Shown here: in pieces, positions 1 through 6,239 of the stretch | Layout: every line of letters starts with the position of its first letter | How positions within the stretch are numbered: position 1 is the stretch's first letter | Assembly (NCBI GenBank): GCA_019312685.1 | Contig: JAFDCR010000274.1 | Location: 1 to 14,152, forward strand | Reading direction: 5' to 3' | DNA from: Deltaproteobacteria bacterium | Lineage (GTDB): Bacteria > Desulfobacterota > Desulfobulbia > Desulfobulbales > BM004 | DNA: 14,152 nucleotides | The notes under the pieces: model-generated | Database searches by the model: none | The model's input: only the letters and a program-made list of their open reading frames with translations | Told to the model about the DNA's origin: nothing | Position numbers and translations under genes: made by a program

Positions 1-396
1 AGGTTTATCATAAGGATCCTGCCCAGAGTATTCAACCGGCGTGTTCGTATATCAACCCTGTTGACATTGATGGCATATAACGACTTCGCTTACAGTTTAT
101 AGTGAGAATTGCTAAATGTCGATTTGTATGATTTGCCTTAAAGTAAATGATGAAAGCCGGGGGCACCTTAAAGAAAAAGTTTGTGGGATAAATTCAACTA
201 AATTCATTTATTCACCTGACATATAAAAAGGCCCCCAAGTCAGCGGAATGAGTCTTTTAAATTTGCTCTGTCAGTTATAATCCGACGAGGTGGAAACGAA
301 ACAACATATTCAGGTGGTCCCCAAACAGTCCCCGGGAAAAATAATATTTCAGCTAACAATTTGAAATTATAGGAAAAATTATTTATCGGGTGAGGA
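1..396. other. Gene-free AT-rich flank, probable end of an integrated element
   Basis: No convincing gene is visible in these 396 bases. Two plus-strand frames are open from the left edge, ending at 78-80 (reading ...SYINPVDIDGI) and at 100-102. Either could be the last residues of a gene outside the window, but I recognise neither. The stretch carries short direct repeats: an 8-mer at 136-143 and 166-173, the hexamer AGGTGG at 288-293 and 312-317, and GTCCCC at 317-322 and 328-333. There is also a 6-bp inverted repeat at 159-164/231-236. Small repeats of this kind are common as recombinase arm sites next to attachment cores. That fits the tmRNA-derived core that follows, but the assignment is inference. 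Confidence 0.4.
317..333 (+). repeat. Tandem GTCCCC repeats, possible integrase arm sites
   Basis: GTCCCC occurs at 317-322 and again at 328-333, a period of 11 bases or about one helical turn. The pair lies 64 bases before the tmRNA-derived core. Similar tandem GTCCCC or GGGGAC motifs flank attachment cores used by many tyrosine recombinases. No recombinase gene is in the window, so the role is inferred from position and pattern. Confidence 0.35.
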
Positions 397-420
397 GTTC
401 GACTCCCGCCGCCTCCACCA
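397..420 (+). other. Attachment site: duplicated 3' end of ssrA (tmRNA)
   Basis: The 24 bases run from the last T-stem base through the TTCGACT loop, the 3' T-stem half (CCCGC), the 3' acceptor half and the terminal CCA. They match the usual 3' end of tmRNA. Upstream the match stops abruptly: the bases before the T-loop (GAGGAG) cannot form the 5' half of the T-stem with CCCGC. No GGAGGCG-like 5' acceptor strand, pseudoknot region or tag ORF is found in the preceding 396 bases. This is what remains at the distal junction when an element integrates in the 3' end of ssrA and regenerates the intact gene at the other junction. The intact ssrA should therefore lie left of the window. Confidence 0.7.
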
Positions 421-421
421 G

Positions 422-501
422 CCTTCGCCAAGGCTCCGGCTGGCAAGCCAGTTGGAGCCCTGTTTATTTACGAAAGCTGCCCGCCGTAGCCTTGGCGAAG
501 G
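422..501. repeat. Long inverted repeat, REP-like, upstream of GIY-YIG gene
   Basis: Arms at 422-445 and 478-501 pair over 24 positions with two mismatches. The outer 14 bases (CCTTCGCCAAGGCT and its complement) are perfect, and the spacer is 32 bases. It starts one base after the tmRNA-derived CCA and ends 107 bases before the GIY-YIG start codon. From memory, GC-rich repeats of the form CTTCGCCAAGGCTACGG often accompany this class of small GIY-YIG genes in unrelated bacteria. That suggests a nuclease-linked dispersed palindrome, which is inference. The left arm also forms the terminator hairpin at 432-459. Confidence 0.7.
432..470 (+). terminator. Rho-independent terminator, probably native to ssrA
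   Basis: GGCTCC at 432-437 pairs with GGAGCC at 454-459. The stem continues inward through two G-U wobbles and CTG/CAG to a small GC-AA-GC loop, about 11 bp in all. The T-rich run TGTTTATTTA (461-470) follows. It begins 11 bases after the tmRNA-derived CCA end, where an ssrA terminator would be expected. This supports reading the DNA right of 420 as the original chromosome downstream of ssrA. Confidence 0.65.
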
Positions 502-608
502 AGGGCCACAAATCTTGCCCATAATCAGATTCGTAATTAGACATCTGCCGTATTATTGGCAAATTCTAGCCAATTAGCAGAAAAATATTTCAACCCTGAG
601 GAGATCGT

Positions 609-856
609 ATGAAATACGTCTACCTTCTCCAAAGCTTGTCAAATCCCACCCAACGATATACCGGAATAACTTCTGCAATCGAAAAACGACTTTCAGCCCA
701 TAACTCTGGACAATCACCTCACACTGCAAAATTTCGTCCCTGGGAACAGGTTTGCAATTTGGCCTTTACGGATGAATCCAAAGCGGCTGCATTTTTGAAA
801 AATACTTGAAGTCCGGATCCGGACGTGCTTTTGCTGAAAAGCGTCTGTGGCCCTGA
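609..856 (+). pseudogene. Small GIY-YIG endonuclease, frameshifted near its C terminus
   Basis: A good ribosome site (GAGGAG, 598-603) precedes the ATG. Frame 1 encodes 66 residues typical of the single-domain UPF0213/URI-type GIY-YIG family: YVYLLQS, then RYTGIT (the GIY-YIG pair), the catalytic-Arg helix IEKRLSAHNSG, and HTAKFRPW. It stops at 807-809. The expected C-terminal continuation lies in another frame from 797 to the stop at 854-856, reading EKYLKSGSGRAFAEKRLWP. The two parts join as ...KAAAF-EKYLKSGSGRAF... if the T5 run at 792-796 were T3, so a net +2 (or -1) change has occurred there. The truncated product lacks the family's conserved metal-binding Glu (EKYLKSGSGR), so it is probably inactive. 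A sequencing error, or slippage at T5/A5 that restores the frame, cannot be excluded. Intact length would be about 82 aa, normal for the family. Confidence 0.85.
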
Positions 857-935
857 TCGAACACTTGCCAGGTAAGCGATCAAGTAGAAACATTGATCCG
901 GGCGATTGCCAATTTTATTTCATGAAAAATTTATA

Positions 936-965
936 TTGACGCGCGACACTAAAGCGTGACATAAT
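936..965 (+). promoter_or_regulatory. Sigma-70-type promoter of the Fic gene
   Basis: A TTGACG -35 box at 936-941 and a CATAAT -10 box at 960-965 are separated by 18 bases. The -10 box is 94 bases upstream of the chosen ATG. Both boxes are one base from consensus, the best promoter match I found in the window. It overlaps the palindrome at 941-975. Confidence 0.65.
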
Positions 966-975
966 AGTGTCGCGC
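941..975. promoter_or_regulatory. Palindromic operator overlapping the Fic promoter
   Basis: GCGCGACACT at 941-950 is repeated as its exact reverse complement at 966-975. The 15-base spacer contains the -10 box, so a dimer bound here would block RNA polymerase. A smaller inverted repeat, CTGTCG/CGACAG (978-983/991-996), follows in the presumed leader. The downstream gene product has an N-terminal winged-helix-like segment, so autorepression is the simplest reading. The repeat is seen directly; the regulator's identity is inferred. Confidence 0.65.
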
Positions 976-1059
976 AACTGTCGTGCTTTCCGACAGGCAA
1001 GTTCATTGTTAAGTCAGAGCCTTCTGCAAAATGAGGCTCATCATAAAGGAATAAAGTTT

Positions 1060-2475
1060 ATGTCGCGCCTAGTACCTGCTGAAGAACTGGAGTTGATCGA
1101 AAGGGTGATTGCAGAACACCCGGAGGGTATCGGGATCTCGGCGCTTGCGAAAGCCCTGGCTGATTATCTGCCCGGTCTGCAGCGTCGAACCCTGCAGCGT
1201 CGCTTGAAGAGGCTCCAGGAGGAAGGGCGGATCATCACCGAGGGTGAAAGTATTGCCCTGGTTTACAAGCGTGCTTCTCTGACTATTAATCTAAAAGCCA
1301 AAATTAAGGCAACAACAGAGACCTCCGACTTTGAGGTCGAATGGTATATCCCGGTCTCAAAAGAGGGGTCCATTATCCGCGACCTAGTCCGCCGGCCGCT
1401 GACGGAACGCAAGCCGGTGGGTTATCAGCGCTCCTTCCTGGAAGAGTATGAGCCGGGAGTCACTTTCTATCTTTCCAAGTCATTGCGGGAGCAATTATAT
1501 GAAATCGGCCGCACCCCTGCGGTCGAACATCCTGCAGGCACGTATGCCCGGGAAATTCTGAACCGGCTGCTGATTGATCTTTCGTGGGCTTCTTCCCGGC
1601 TGGAAGGAAATACGTATAACCGGCTTGACACGCAGAATCTGATCGAGTTCGGCCAAGCGGCTGAAGGGAAGGATATCCTGGAAACCCAGATGATCCTGAA
1701 TCACAAGGCGGCCATCGAAATGCTCATCGAAGCGGCGGACCAGGTGGGTTTCAATTCCTTCACCTTTCTTAACCTGCATGCCCTGCTGGCGGAAAACCTG
1801 CTGGCGGATGAGAAGGCCTGCGGCCGGCTGCGTCACAGGCCGGTCGATATCAGCGGCTCGGTTTTTCATCCACTTGCCCTGCCCCAGGTCCTGGAAGAAT
1901 GTTTTCATCTATTGCTGGCAAAGGCAGCAGCCATTCCCGATCCTTTTGAACAGTCCTTTTTCGTCATGGTACAGCTGCCCTATCTCCAGCCGTTCGAAGA
2001 TGTCAACAAGCGTGTTTCACGCCTGGGGGCCAATATTCCCCTTATCCGGCACAACCTGTGCCCGCTGTCTTTCGTCGATGTTCCTGAACAGGCCTATGTG
2101 GATGGCACTCTGGGGGTGTACGAATATAATCAGATCGACCTGTTGCGTGATGTTTTTACCTGGGCCTATGAGCGTTCATGCCAGAGATATCTGGCGATCA
2201 CCCAGAATGTGGCCGAGCCTGATCCGCTGCGTATTCGTTACCGGGAAGCCCTGACCCGGGCGGTTCAGGCAATTGTCCAGGGCCGGAAGTCAGTTTCTGA
2301 AAGAAATATTACCCAGCTGGCAGATGAACTGGTTCCGGAAATTGACCGGGAAGCCTTTGGAAAAATGGTAATGGAAGCCCTGCAGAACCTGCACGAGGGA
2401 AGCGTGGCCAGATACAGACTGAAATTGTCAGAATTTCAGGCATGGAAAAAATCCCAGGAGATGGGGGAAAAATAA
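1060..2475 (+). CDS. Winged-helix/Fic family protein with atypical active site
   Basis: This is a 471-aa protein. Residues 8-70 look like a winged helix-turn-helix (ISALAKALADYLP...TLQRRLKRLQEEGRI). A linker, the Fic core (about 160-380) and a helical tail follow. Fic enzymes move AMP or other phosphate-containing groups onto target proteins. The inhibitory-helix motif SxxxEG is at 178-183 (SSRLEG) and the flap resembles RPVDISGSVFHP (260-271). The core motif is QPFEDVNKRVSR (310-321) against canonical HPFx(D/E)GN(G/K)RxxR: the catalytic His is Gln and the first Gly is Val, while Phe, the acid, Asn and both Arg remain. Ordinary AMPylation is therefore doubtful. The ATG at 1060 is chosen because AAGGA (1046-1050) precedes it; the in-frame GTG at 967 lies inside the operator. 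The gene is monocistronic behind its own promoter, with no antitoxin-like partner beside it. The fold is clear; the biochemical activity is unknown. Confidence 0.88.
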   Translation: MSRLVPAEELELIERVIAEHPEGIGISALAKALADYLPGLQRRTLQRRLKRLQEEGRIITEGESIALVYKRASLTINLKAKIKATTETSDFEVEWYIPVSKEGSIIRDLVRRPLTERKPVGYQRSFLEEYEPGVTFYLSKSLREQLYEIGRTPAVEHPAGTYAREILNRLLIDLSWASSRLEGNTYNRLDTQNLIEFGQAAEGKDILETQMILNHKAAIEMLIEAADQVGFNSFTFLNLHALLAENLLADEKACGRLRHRPVDISGSVFHPLALPQVLEECFHLLLAKAAAIPDPFEQSFFVMVQLPYLQPFEDVNKRVSRLGANIPLIRHNLCPLSFVDVPEQAYVDGTLGVYEYNQIDLLRDVFTWAYERSCQRYLAITQNVAEPDPLRIRYREALTRAVQAIVQGRKSVSERNITQLADELVPEIDREAFGKMVMEALQNLHEGSVARYRLKLSEFQAWKKSQEMGEK

Positions 2476-2602
2476 GAGCGGATCTAATTTTAGGCTCGGA
2501 GCAGGCCGGATGAAACAGAAACTTTAGAGAAAATACAAAATTATATTAACGGCAGGCGAGAAGGTAGAGGGACTTCAATAAGAGAATAAAAGCAAATAGT
2601 TA

Positions 2603-2608
2603 TATAAT
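2603..2608 (+). promoter_or_regulatory. Possible -10 box for the GT2-gtrA pair
   Basis: A perfect TATAAT lies 89 bases before the GT2 start codon in the 222-base gap after the Fic gene. No convincing -35 hexamer is placed 16-18 bases upstream, so this is only a candidate. Nothing else is recognisable in 2476-2697, and I see no clear terminator for the Fic gene. Confidence 0.3.
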
Positions 2609-2697
2609 GTTTCCTTTCAAGGTGCTATTGGGTATAGTGGGTAGGGACCTGAATTTTGTGAAAAAAGAAAACTATTCCATGGTTCATTGGGTAAAAT

Positions 2698-3708
2698 ATG
2701 GTTGACAGCAGAGAGGCGCCGCAGAAAGATATTAAGTCCGCAACCAGGATTTCTGTAATCATCCCGGTCTATAACGAGGCGGGAAATCTGGAGCGCTTGA
2801 CCAATGAACTAGCGGAGGTTCTGGGCTCCCTTGAGGTTGACTGGGAGGTCGTTTTTGTCGACGACGGCTCCTCGGATAACACCTGGTCCATTATCAAATC
2901 GCTGCATGACAAAGACAGCAGGATCAGGGGGCTTCGCCTGTCAAGAAACTTCGGGCATCAGTATGCCCTGCTGGCCGGGCTGGCTAATGGCACCGGCGAC
3001 GCTCTCATAACCATGGACGGCGATCTGCAGCATCCGGCTGCCTTGATCCCGGAACTGGTCAATGAGTGGCGGCACGGCAATATGATCGTCCACACGAGGA
3101 GAATTGATCCTCCTTCAGTGCCATTTTTCAAGAAGCTCTCCTCAAGGCTTTATTACAGGATTTTCTCATACCTGAGCGGGGTAAAAATAGAGAGCGGCAT
3201 AGCTGATTTCAGGCTCCTGGACCGCAAGGTTGCAAGGGATATTCTCGAGTTCAGCGAAGAGGGTCTTTTTTTTCGCGGTATAGCTCAGTGGGTGGGATAC
3301 AGGTCGGCGACAGTCCCTTTCACCAGCAATGAACGGTTCAGCGGTAGAAGCAAGTATTCCCTGAAAAAAATGCTGAAGCTCGCCTGGAACGGGATCACCT
3401 CCTTTTCCATCGTGCCCCTGCGGCTGGGAATATTTCTAGGTTTTATTACCAGCCTAATTGCCTTTGCCGAGATAATCTATGCCGTCATTATCAAGATATT
3501 TACCGATTCAGCGGTGCCCGGCTGGGCCTCTGCCGTTTCAATCCTCTCGTTTCTCTTCGGGGTGCTGTTTATACTTCTGGGCATTGTTGGAGAGTACATC
3601 GGCAGAATTCTTGTGGAGGTCAGGCAAAGACCCAGGTACCTGATTGCCGAACAGGCAGGGTTGCAAAACTTTATTCGGGACAAACACTCTGCAGCGGAAA
3701 AACCCTGA
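2698..3708 (+). CDS. Family 2 glycosyltransferase, polyprenyl-phosphate sugar synthase
   Basis: This is a 336-aa enzyme of the GtrB/DPM1/ArnC type. It transfers a sugar from a nucleotide donor to undecaprenyl phosphate at the cytoplasmic face of the inner membrane. The GT-A domain spans about 16-230, with VIIPVYNE (20-27), VDDGSSD (54-60) and the metal-binding DGD in ITMDGDLQHP (104-113). Two C-terminal membrane helices (about 237-268 and 279-303) are the usual membrane anchor of this subgroup, followed by VGEYIGRILVEVRQRPRY, a family signature. Length is normal. The start ATG has only a weak upstream GGG, but no better in-frame start exists. A GtrA-type gene follows after 12 bases, the usual partner. 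The sugar (glucose, mannose or other) cannot be told from sequence by eye. Confidence 0.9.
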   Translation: MVDSREAPQKDIKSATRISVIIPVYNEAGNLERLTNELAEVLGSLEVDWEVVFVDDGSSDNTWSIIKSLHDKDSRIRGLRLSRNFGHQYALLAGLANGTGDALITMDGDLQHPAALIPELVNEWRHGNMIVHTRRIDPPSVPFFKKLSSRLYYRIFSYLSGVKIESGIADFRLLDRKVARDILEFSEEGLFFRGIAQWVGYRSATVPFTSNERFSGRSKYSLKKMLKLAWNGITSFSIVPLRLGIFLGFITSLIAFAEIIYAVIIKIFTDSAVPGWASAVSILSFLFGVLFILLGIVGEYIGRILVEVRQRPRYLIAEQAGLQNFIRDKHSAAEKP

Positions 3709-3720
3709 AAGCTAAATCAA

Positions 3721-4251
3721 ATGCTCCAACCGAAAAAACCAGCTGATTATTCAGCCGGACTCAAACAGTTCAGCAAATTTCTCGTTGTCGGTTTCTCAAA
3801 TTTTCTCATCAGCTTTGCGGTTTTTTATCTCCTGTACAACCACTGGAAACTTTCCGGCATATTCTACGGGCTCTTCGGTCAGGTGGGAAAGGATATTGAA
3901 AAATTTATCCGGGAATTCGGCGCTGCCTCGCTTGATGCGACCCTGGCAAATATTGTCGGCTACAGTGCAGGCATTATAAATAGCTTTATCTGGAACAAAT
4001 TATGGACATTTCAGGTAAGACATCAAATCAGCGCCCAGTTCGGGCGGTTTCTTACCCTTAACCTCTTCTGTCTGGTCGCAAGTTCGGCCTCACTTTTTCT
4101 TTTTACGGACTTTCTGGGCTGGGCTTACCTGCCTGTCTGGTTTGTTACCATGGGCATCGTCACCCTGGTGAATTTTTTCCTCAGTAAAATCTGGGTGTTT
4201 GCCGAGGCAGAAAAACAGGAGGAATCTCTGTCACGGCAGAATCTGCCCTGA
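3721..4251 (+). CDS. GtrA-like membrane protein, probable lipid-linked sugar flippase
   Basis: A 176-aa small multi-pass protein of the GtrA family (PF04138). It has about four membrane helices, near residues 18-41, 77-98, 105-135 and 137-162. Family hallmarks are FSKFLVVGFSNFLISF near the start, NSFIWNKLWTF in the middle and the closing LVNFFLSKIWVF. GtrA proteins are thought to move polyprenyl-phosphate sugars across the inner membrane for use by periplasmic glycosyltransferases, and they are commonly encoded next to a GtrB-type GT2, as here. A polar stretch of about 25 residues (FGQVGKDIEKFIREFGAAS) between the first two helices is longer than in minimal members. The 3' end overlaps the convergent DUF2079 gene by 21 bases. 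Confidence 0.88.
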   Translation: MLQPKKPADYSAGLKQFSKFLVVGFSNFLISFAVFYLLYNHWKLSGIFYGLFGQVGKDIEKFIREFGAASLDATLANIVGYSAGIINSFIWNKLWTFQVRHQISAQFGRFLTLNLFCLVASSASLFLFTDFLGWAYLPVWFVTMGIVTLVNFFLSKIWVFAEAEKQEESLSRQNLP

Positions 4252-6213
4252 TTGCAGGGCCTGGAATGTGCCATCTGGAGCGGTCCACTCAACCAGCAGG
4301 CCGGCTTCACCGCCCCATTCAAAATAATCCACTGCAATCGTGTGTCGGCCTGGAAGCAACCGGAAAGGCGCGCTGCTGATTTTTTGTCCATAGGCGTGGA
4401 CGCCCTCGTAATCTATTATAGGCTTGCCGTCAACATACAGGCGGCATCCGTCATCCGCCTGCATTCTGAAGGTGATCTGTTCCTTGCCGGCAGCCTCCCA
4501 GCTTCCGATAAAGAAGAGGCGCAGGTTGTCATGGCTTCCCAGGTCAAGTCCTTCAGCACTGTTCAACCTTCCAACCGTAAGTGGGATGTGCATCTGTTGT
4601 GTTTTTATTTCAATATCGGGCGTTTTACCCCATAAAGGAGTAAGAGAGAGCACCTCTTCTGTACTCAGGTATACCAGCAAACGGATATCTTCTTGGGGTG
4701 GTTCAAGTTTCAGTGGGTCCGTAACAGTATTTTTCGCATTCTTAGCCGCCTTTTGTGCCAGAACAAGGGAGCCTTCCTGCTTTTTAAGGAAAAAGTCACC
4801 CCCTTCAACCAGCCGTTTGATTATGGCATAGTTACTCTTACTGATAGCGTTTATATCGAGAAAGATCATCTCAATGTTTTCCGGCGAAGGAAGATTTTCA
4901 CCATTTATACCCCAGTATTGAGCCCTGTATGGGTTTGGAAACATGTATACTTTGTTTCTGTGCGCCAGATTGGGTAAAATATTGTGGGATACCGATATCG
5001 GGACCTGTGGGTTATCAGGTAATAACGCGGAAAATCTCCTAAAGCGCTCTTTCACGCCTGAGGTCTCATAAAAACTGTAGAGTCTTGTTATCCTTGGGTA
5101 AATTTTATATAGAGGGAAAAGGCTCCATTGAAAATTAGCCCAAAGAGACACGGCAAAAATTCCGACTGCTATTAAACGGCAGATTAAAACTTTATCTGTT
5201 TTCTGCCGCAGCCAGGTGTATCCTAAGGCGGACGCGGCAAAAAGTATGGGCAGAGTTTGGTTGTTATAGTGGTACTCTATGGAGATGAGATAGTCATTGC
5301 CGCTTAAGACATTGACCATGAAACTGGGAAGAGCTGCCGCAGCCAATAACGGATTGAGCAGGAAAAGAAAAAGCAGCGGGAAGGCAAGTTTCCAGGCATA
5401 TATACCTACCCTGGCCTGGGTAATGATTTTCCAGTAGAACCCCGGGTCAAACTTATGCTGCCAGAACTGGCTGAACCAGTAGCCGCCCTGGAAACGGAAA
5501 AAGCCCTCATTGTTAAAGAACGGCAGAAAGACTTTCATGCAGAGAAAAAACCAGAGCAGGCTCAGCATGACGGTCATGATGCCAACCTTTTTGTTTTTCC
5601 AAAAAGCCCAGCACCCTATCATAAAGGTTGTCAGGGCCACGTCCTCTTTGCATAATAACGCGGTCACGATGGCAAACCAATAGCCTTTCCATTTGCCGGC
5701 ATCGGCTCTTTCCACGGCCCAGAGGAGAAAAGGTGCGGCCAGGACCTCCGGGTGATAATTTTCCAGATTCATATTCTGCAGGGCAGGTGACAGTAGCCAG
5801 GCAAAGCAAAACAGCAGCGCAGCTAGATTTCCTCCACCACGACGCAGAATTATTGCCGCCAGGGGCAAAGTTCCTAAAGCAAGAGCGGTTGACTGGAGAA
5901 CCAGCAGGGTTTCCACGCCGGGAAAAATCCGATAGAGGGGCGCATAGAGAATCATAACAAACCAGCAGTGATCGCCCCAGATAGGCAGACCTCGGACCGT
6001 GTTAAAAAGGCCGTTGCCGGTGGAGAGTTTCCATATGGCCTGGGCGTGAATGCCGATATCGTAAGCCGACATGCTGAAATTATGGAAAGACAGGATTGAA
6101 AATGCCGAGAAAATTAAAATATAAAGCGCAGCGGCAAGAAGAAGCGGGATTAGAACAGTCAAGGATGAGAAAAGTGTGCTGCCGGGGAACGGTTTTGTAT
6201 CAGTTTTTTTCAA
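4231..6213 (-). CDS. DUF2079 membrane protein with C-terminal PA14 domain
   Basis: This is a 660-aa protein. Residues 17 to about 360 are a multi-pass DUF2079 (PF09852) core, which resembles GT-C glycosyltransferases. After the first helix comes SAYDIGIHAQ; Asp52 sits in the first external loop, where GT-C enzymes keep their catalytic acid. Further family-like segments are NLENYHPEVLAAPF and LLCKEDVALTTF. The last helix is preceded by basic residues, putting the remainder in the periplasm. About 545-660 reads as a PA14 domain (QADDGCRLYVDGKPIID, then PGRHTIAVDYFEWGGEAGLLVEW), often carbohydrate-binding. The start is TTG at 6213, with AGGTG a few bases upstream; the next ATG (Met48) would remove the first helix. 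It lies 26 bases after the 1290-aa gene on the same strand, so the two probably form an operon. Transferase activity is inferred, not shown. Confidence 0.82.
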   Translation of the reverse strand: MKKTDTKPFPGSTLFSSLTVLIPLLLAAALYILIFSAFSILSFHNFSMSAYDIGIHAQAIWKLSTGNGLFNTVRGLPIWGDHCWFVMILYAPLYRIFPGVETLLVLQSTALALGTLPLAAIILRRGGGNLAALLFCFAWLLSPALQNMNLENYHPEVLAAPFLLWAVERADAGKWKGYWFAIVTALLCKEDVALTTFMIGCWAFWKNKKVGIMTVMLSLLWFFLCMKVFLPFFNNEGFFRFQGGYWFSQFWQHKFDPGFYWKIITQARVGIYAWKLAFPLLFLFLLNPLLAAAALPSFMVNVLSGNDYLISIEYHYNNQTLPILFAASALGYTWLRQKTDKVLICRLIAVGIFAVSLWANFQWSLFPLYKIYPRITRLYSFYETSGVKERFRRFSALLPDNPQVPISVSHNILPNLAHRNKVYMFPNPYRAQYWGINGENLPSPENIEMIFLDINAISKSNYAIIKRLVEGGDFFLKKQEGSLVLAQKAAKNAKNTVTDPLKLEPPQEDIRLLVYLSTEEVLSLTPLWGKTPDIEIKTQQMHIPLTVGRLNSAEGLDLGSHDNLRLFFIGSWEAAGKEQITFRMQADDGCRLYVDGKPIIDYEGVHAYGQKISSAPFRLLPGRHTIAVDYFEWGGEAGLLVEWTAPDGTFQALQSGQILP

Positions 6214-6239
6214 GCGGCACCTGCCATGTCTAATGGAGA

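Noticed and set aside
73..102. tmRNA tag-like peptide AYNDFAYSL followed by a stop
   Set aside because: It faintly recalls an ssrA tag, but no tmRNA 5' acceptor strand, resume sequence or conserved 5' end surrounds it. I take it as chance.
240..446. Minus-strand 68-codon frame reading GGGGSRTPHP
   Set aside because: It runs antisense across the tmRNA-derived 3' end. The SRTP string is the standard artefact of translating T-loop sequences, and no ribosome site or family match supports it.
967..1059. In-frame GTG start giving the Fic protein 31 more residues
   Set aside because: The GTG lies inside the operator palindrome and immediately after the -10 box, so it is not in the transcript's translatable part. 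The ATG at 1060 has a proper ribosome site.
5455..5957. Overlapping plus-strand frames inside the DUF2079 gene
   Set aside because: They are antisense to a convincing membrane protein and have no ribosome sites or recognisable domains.
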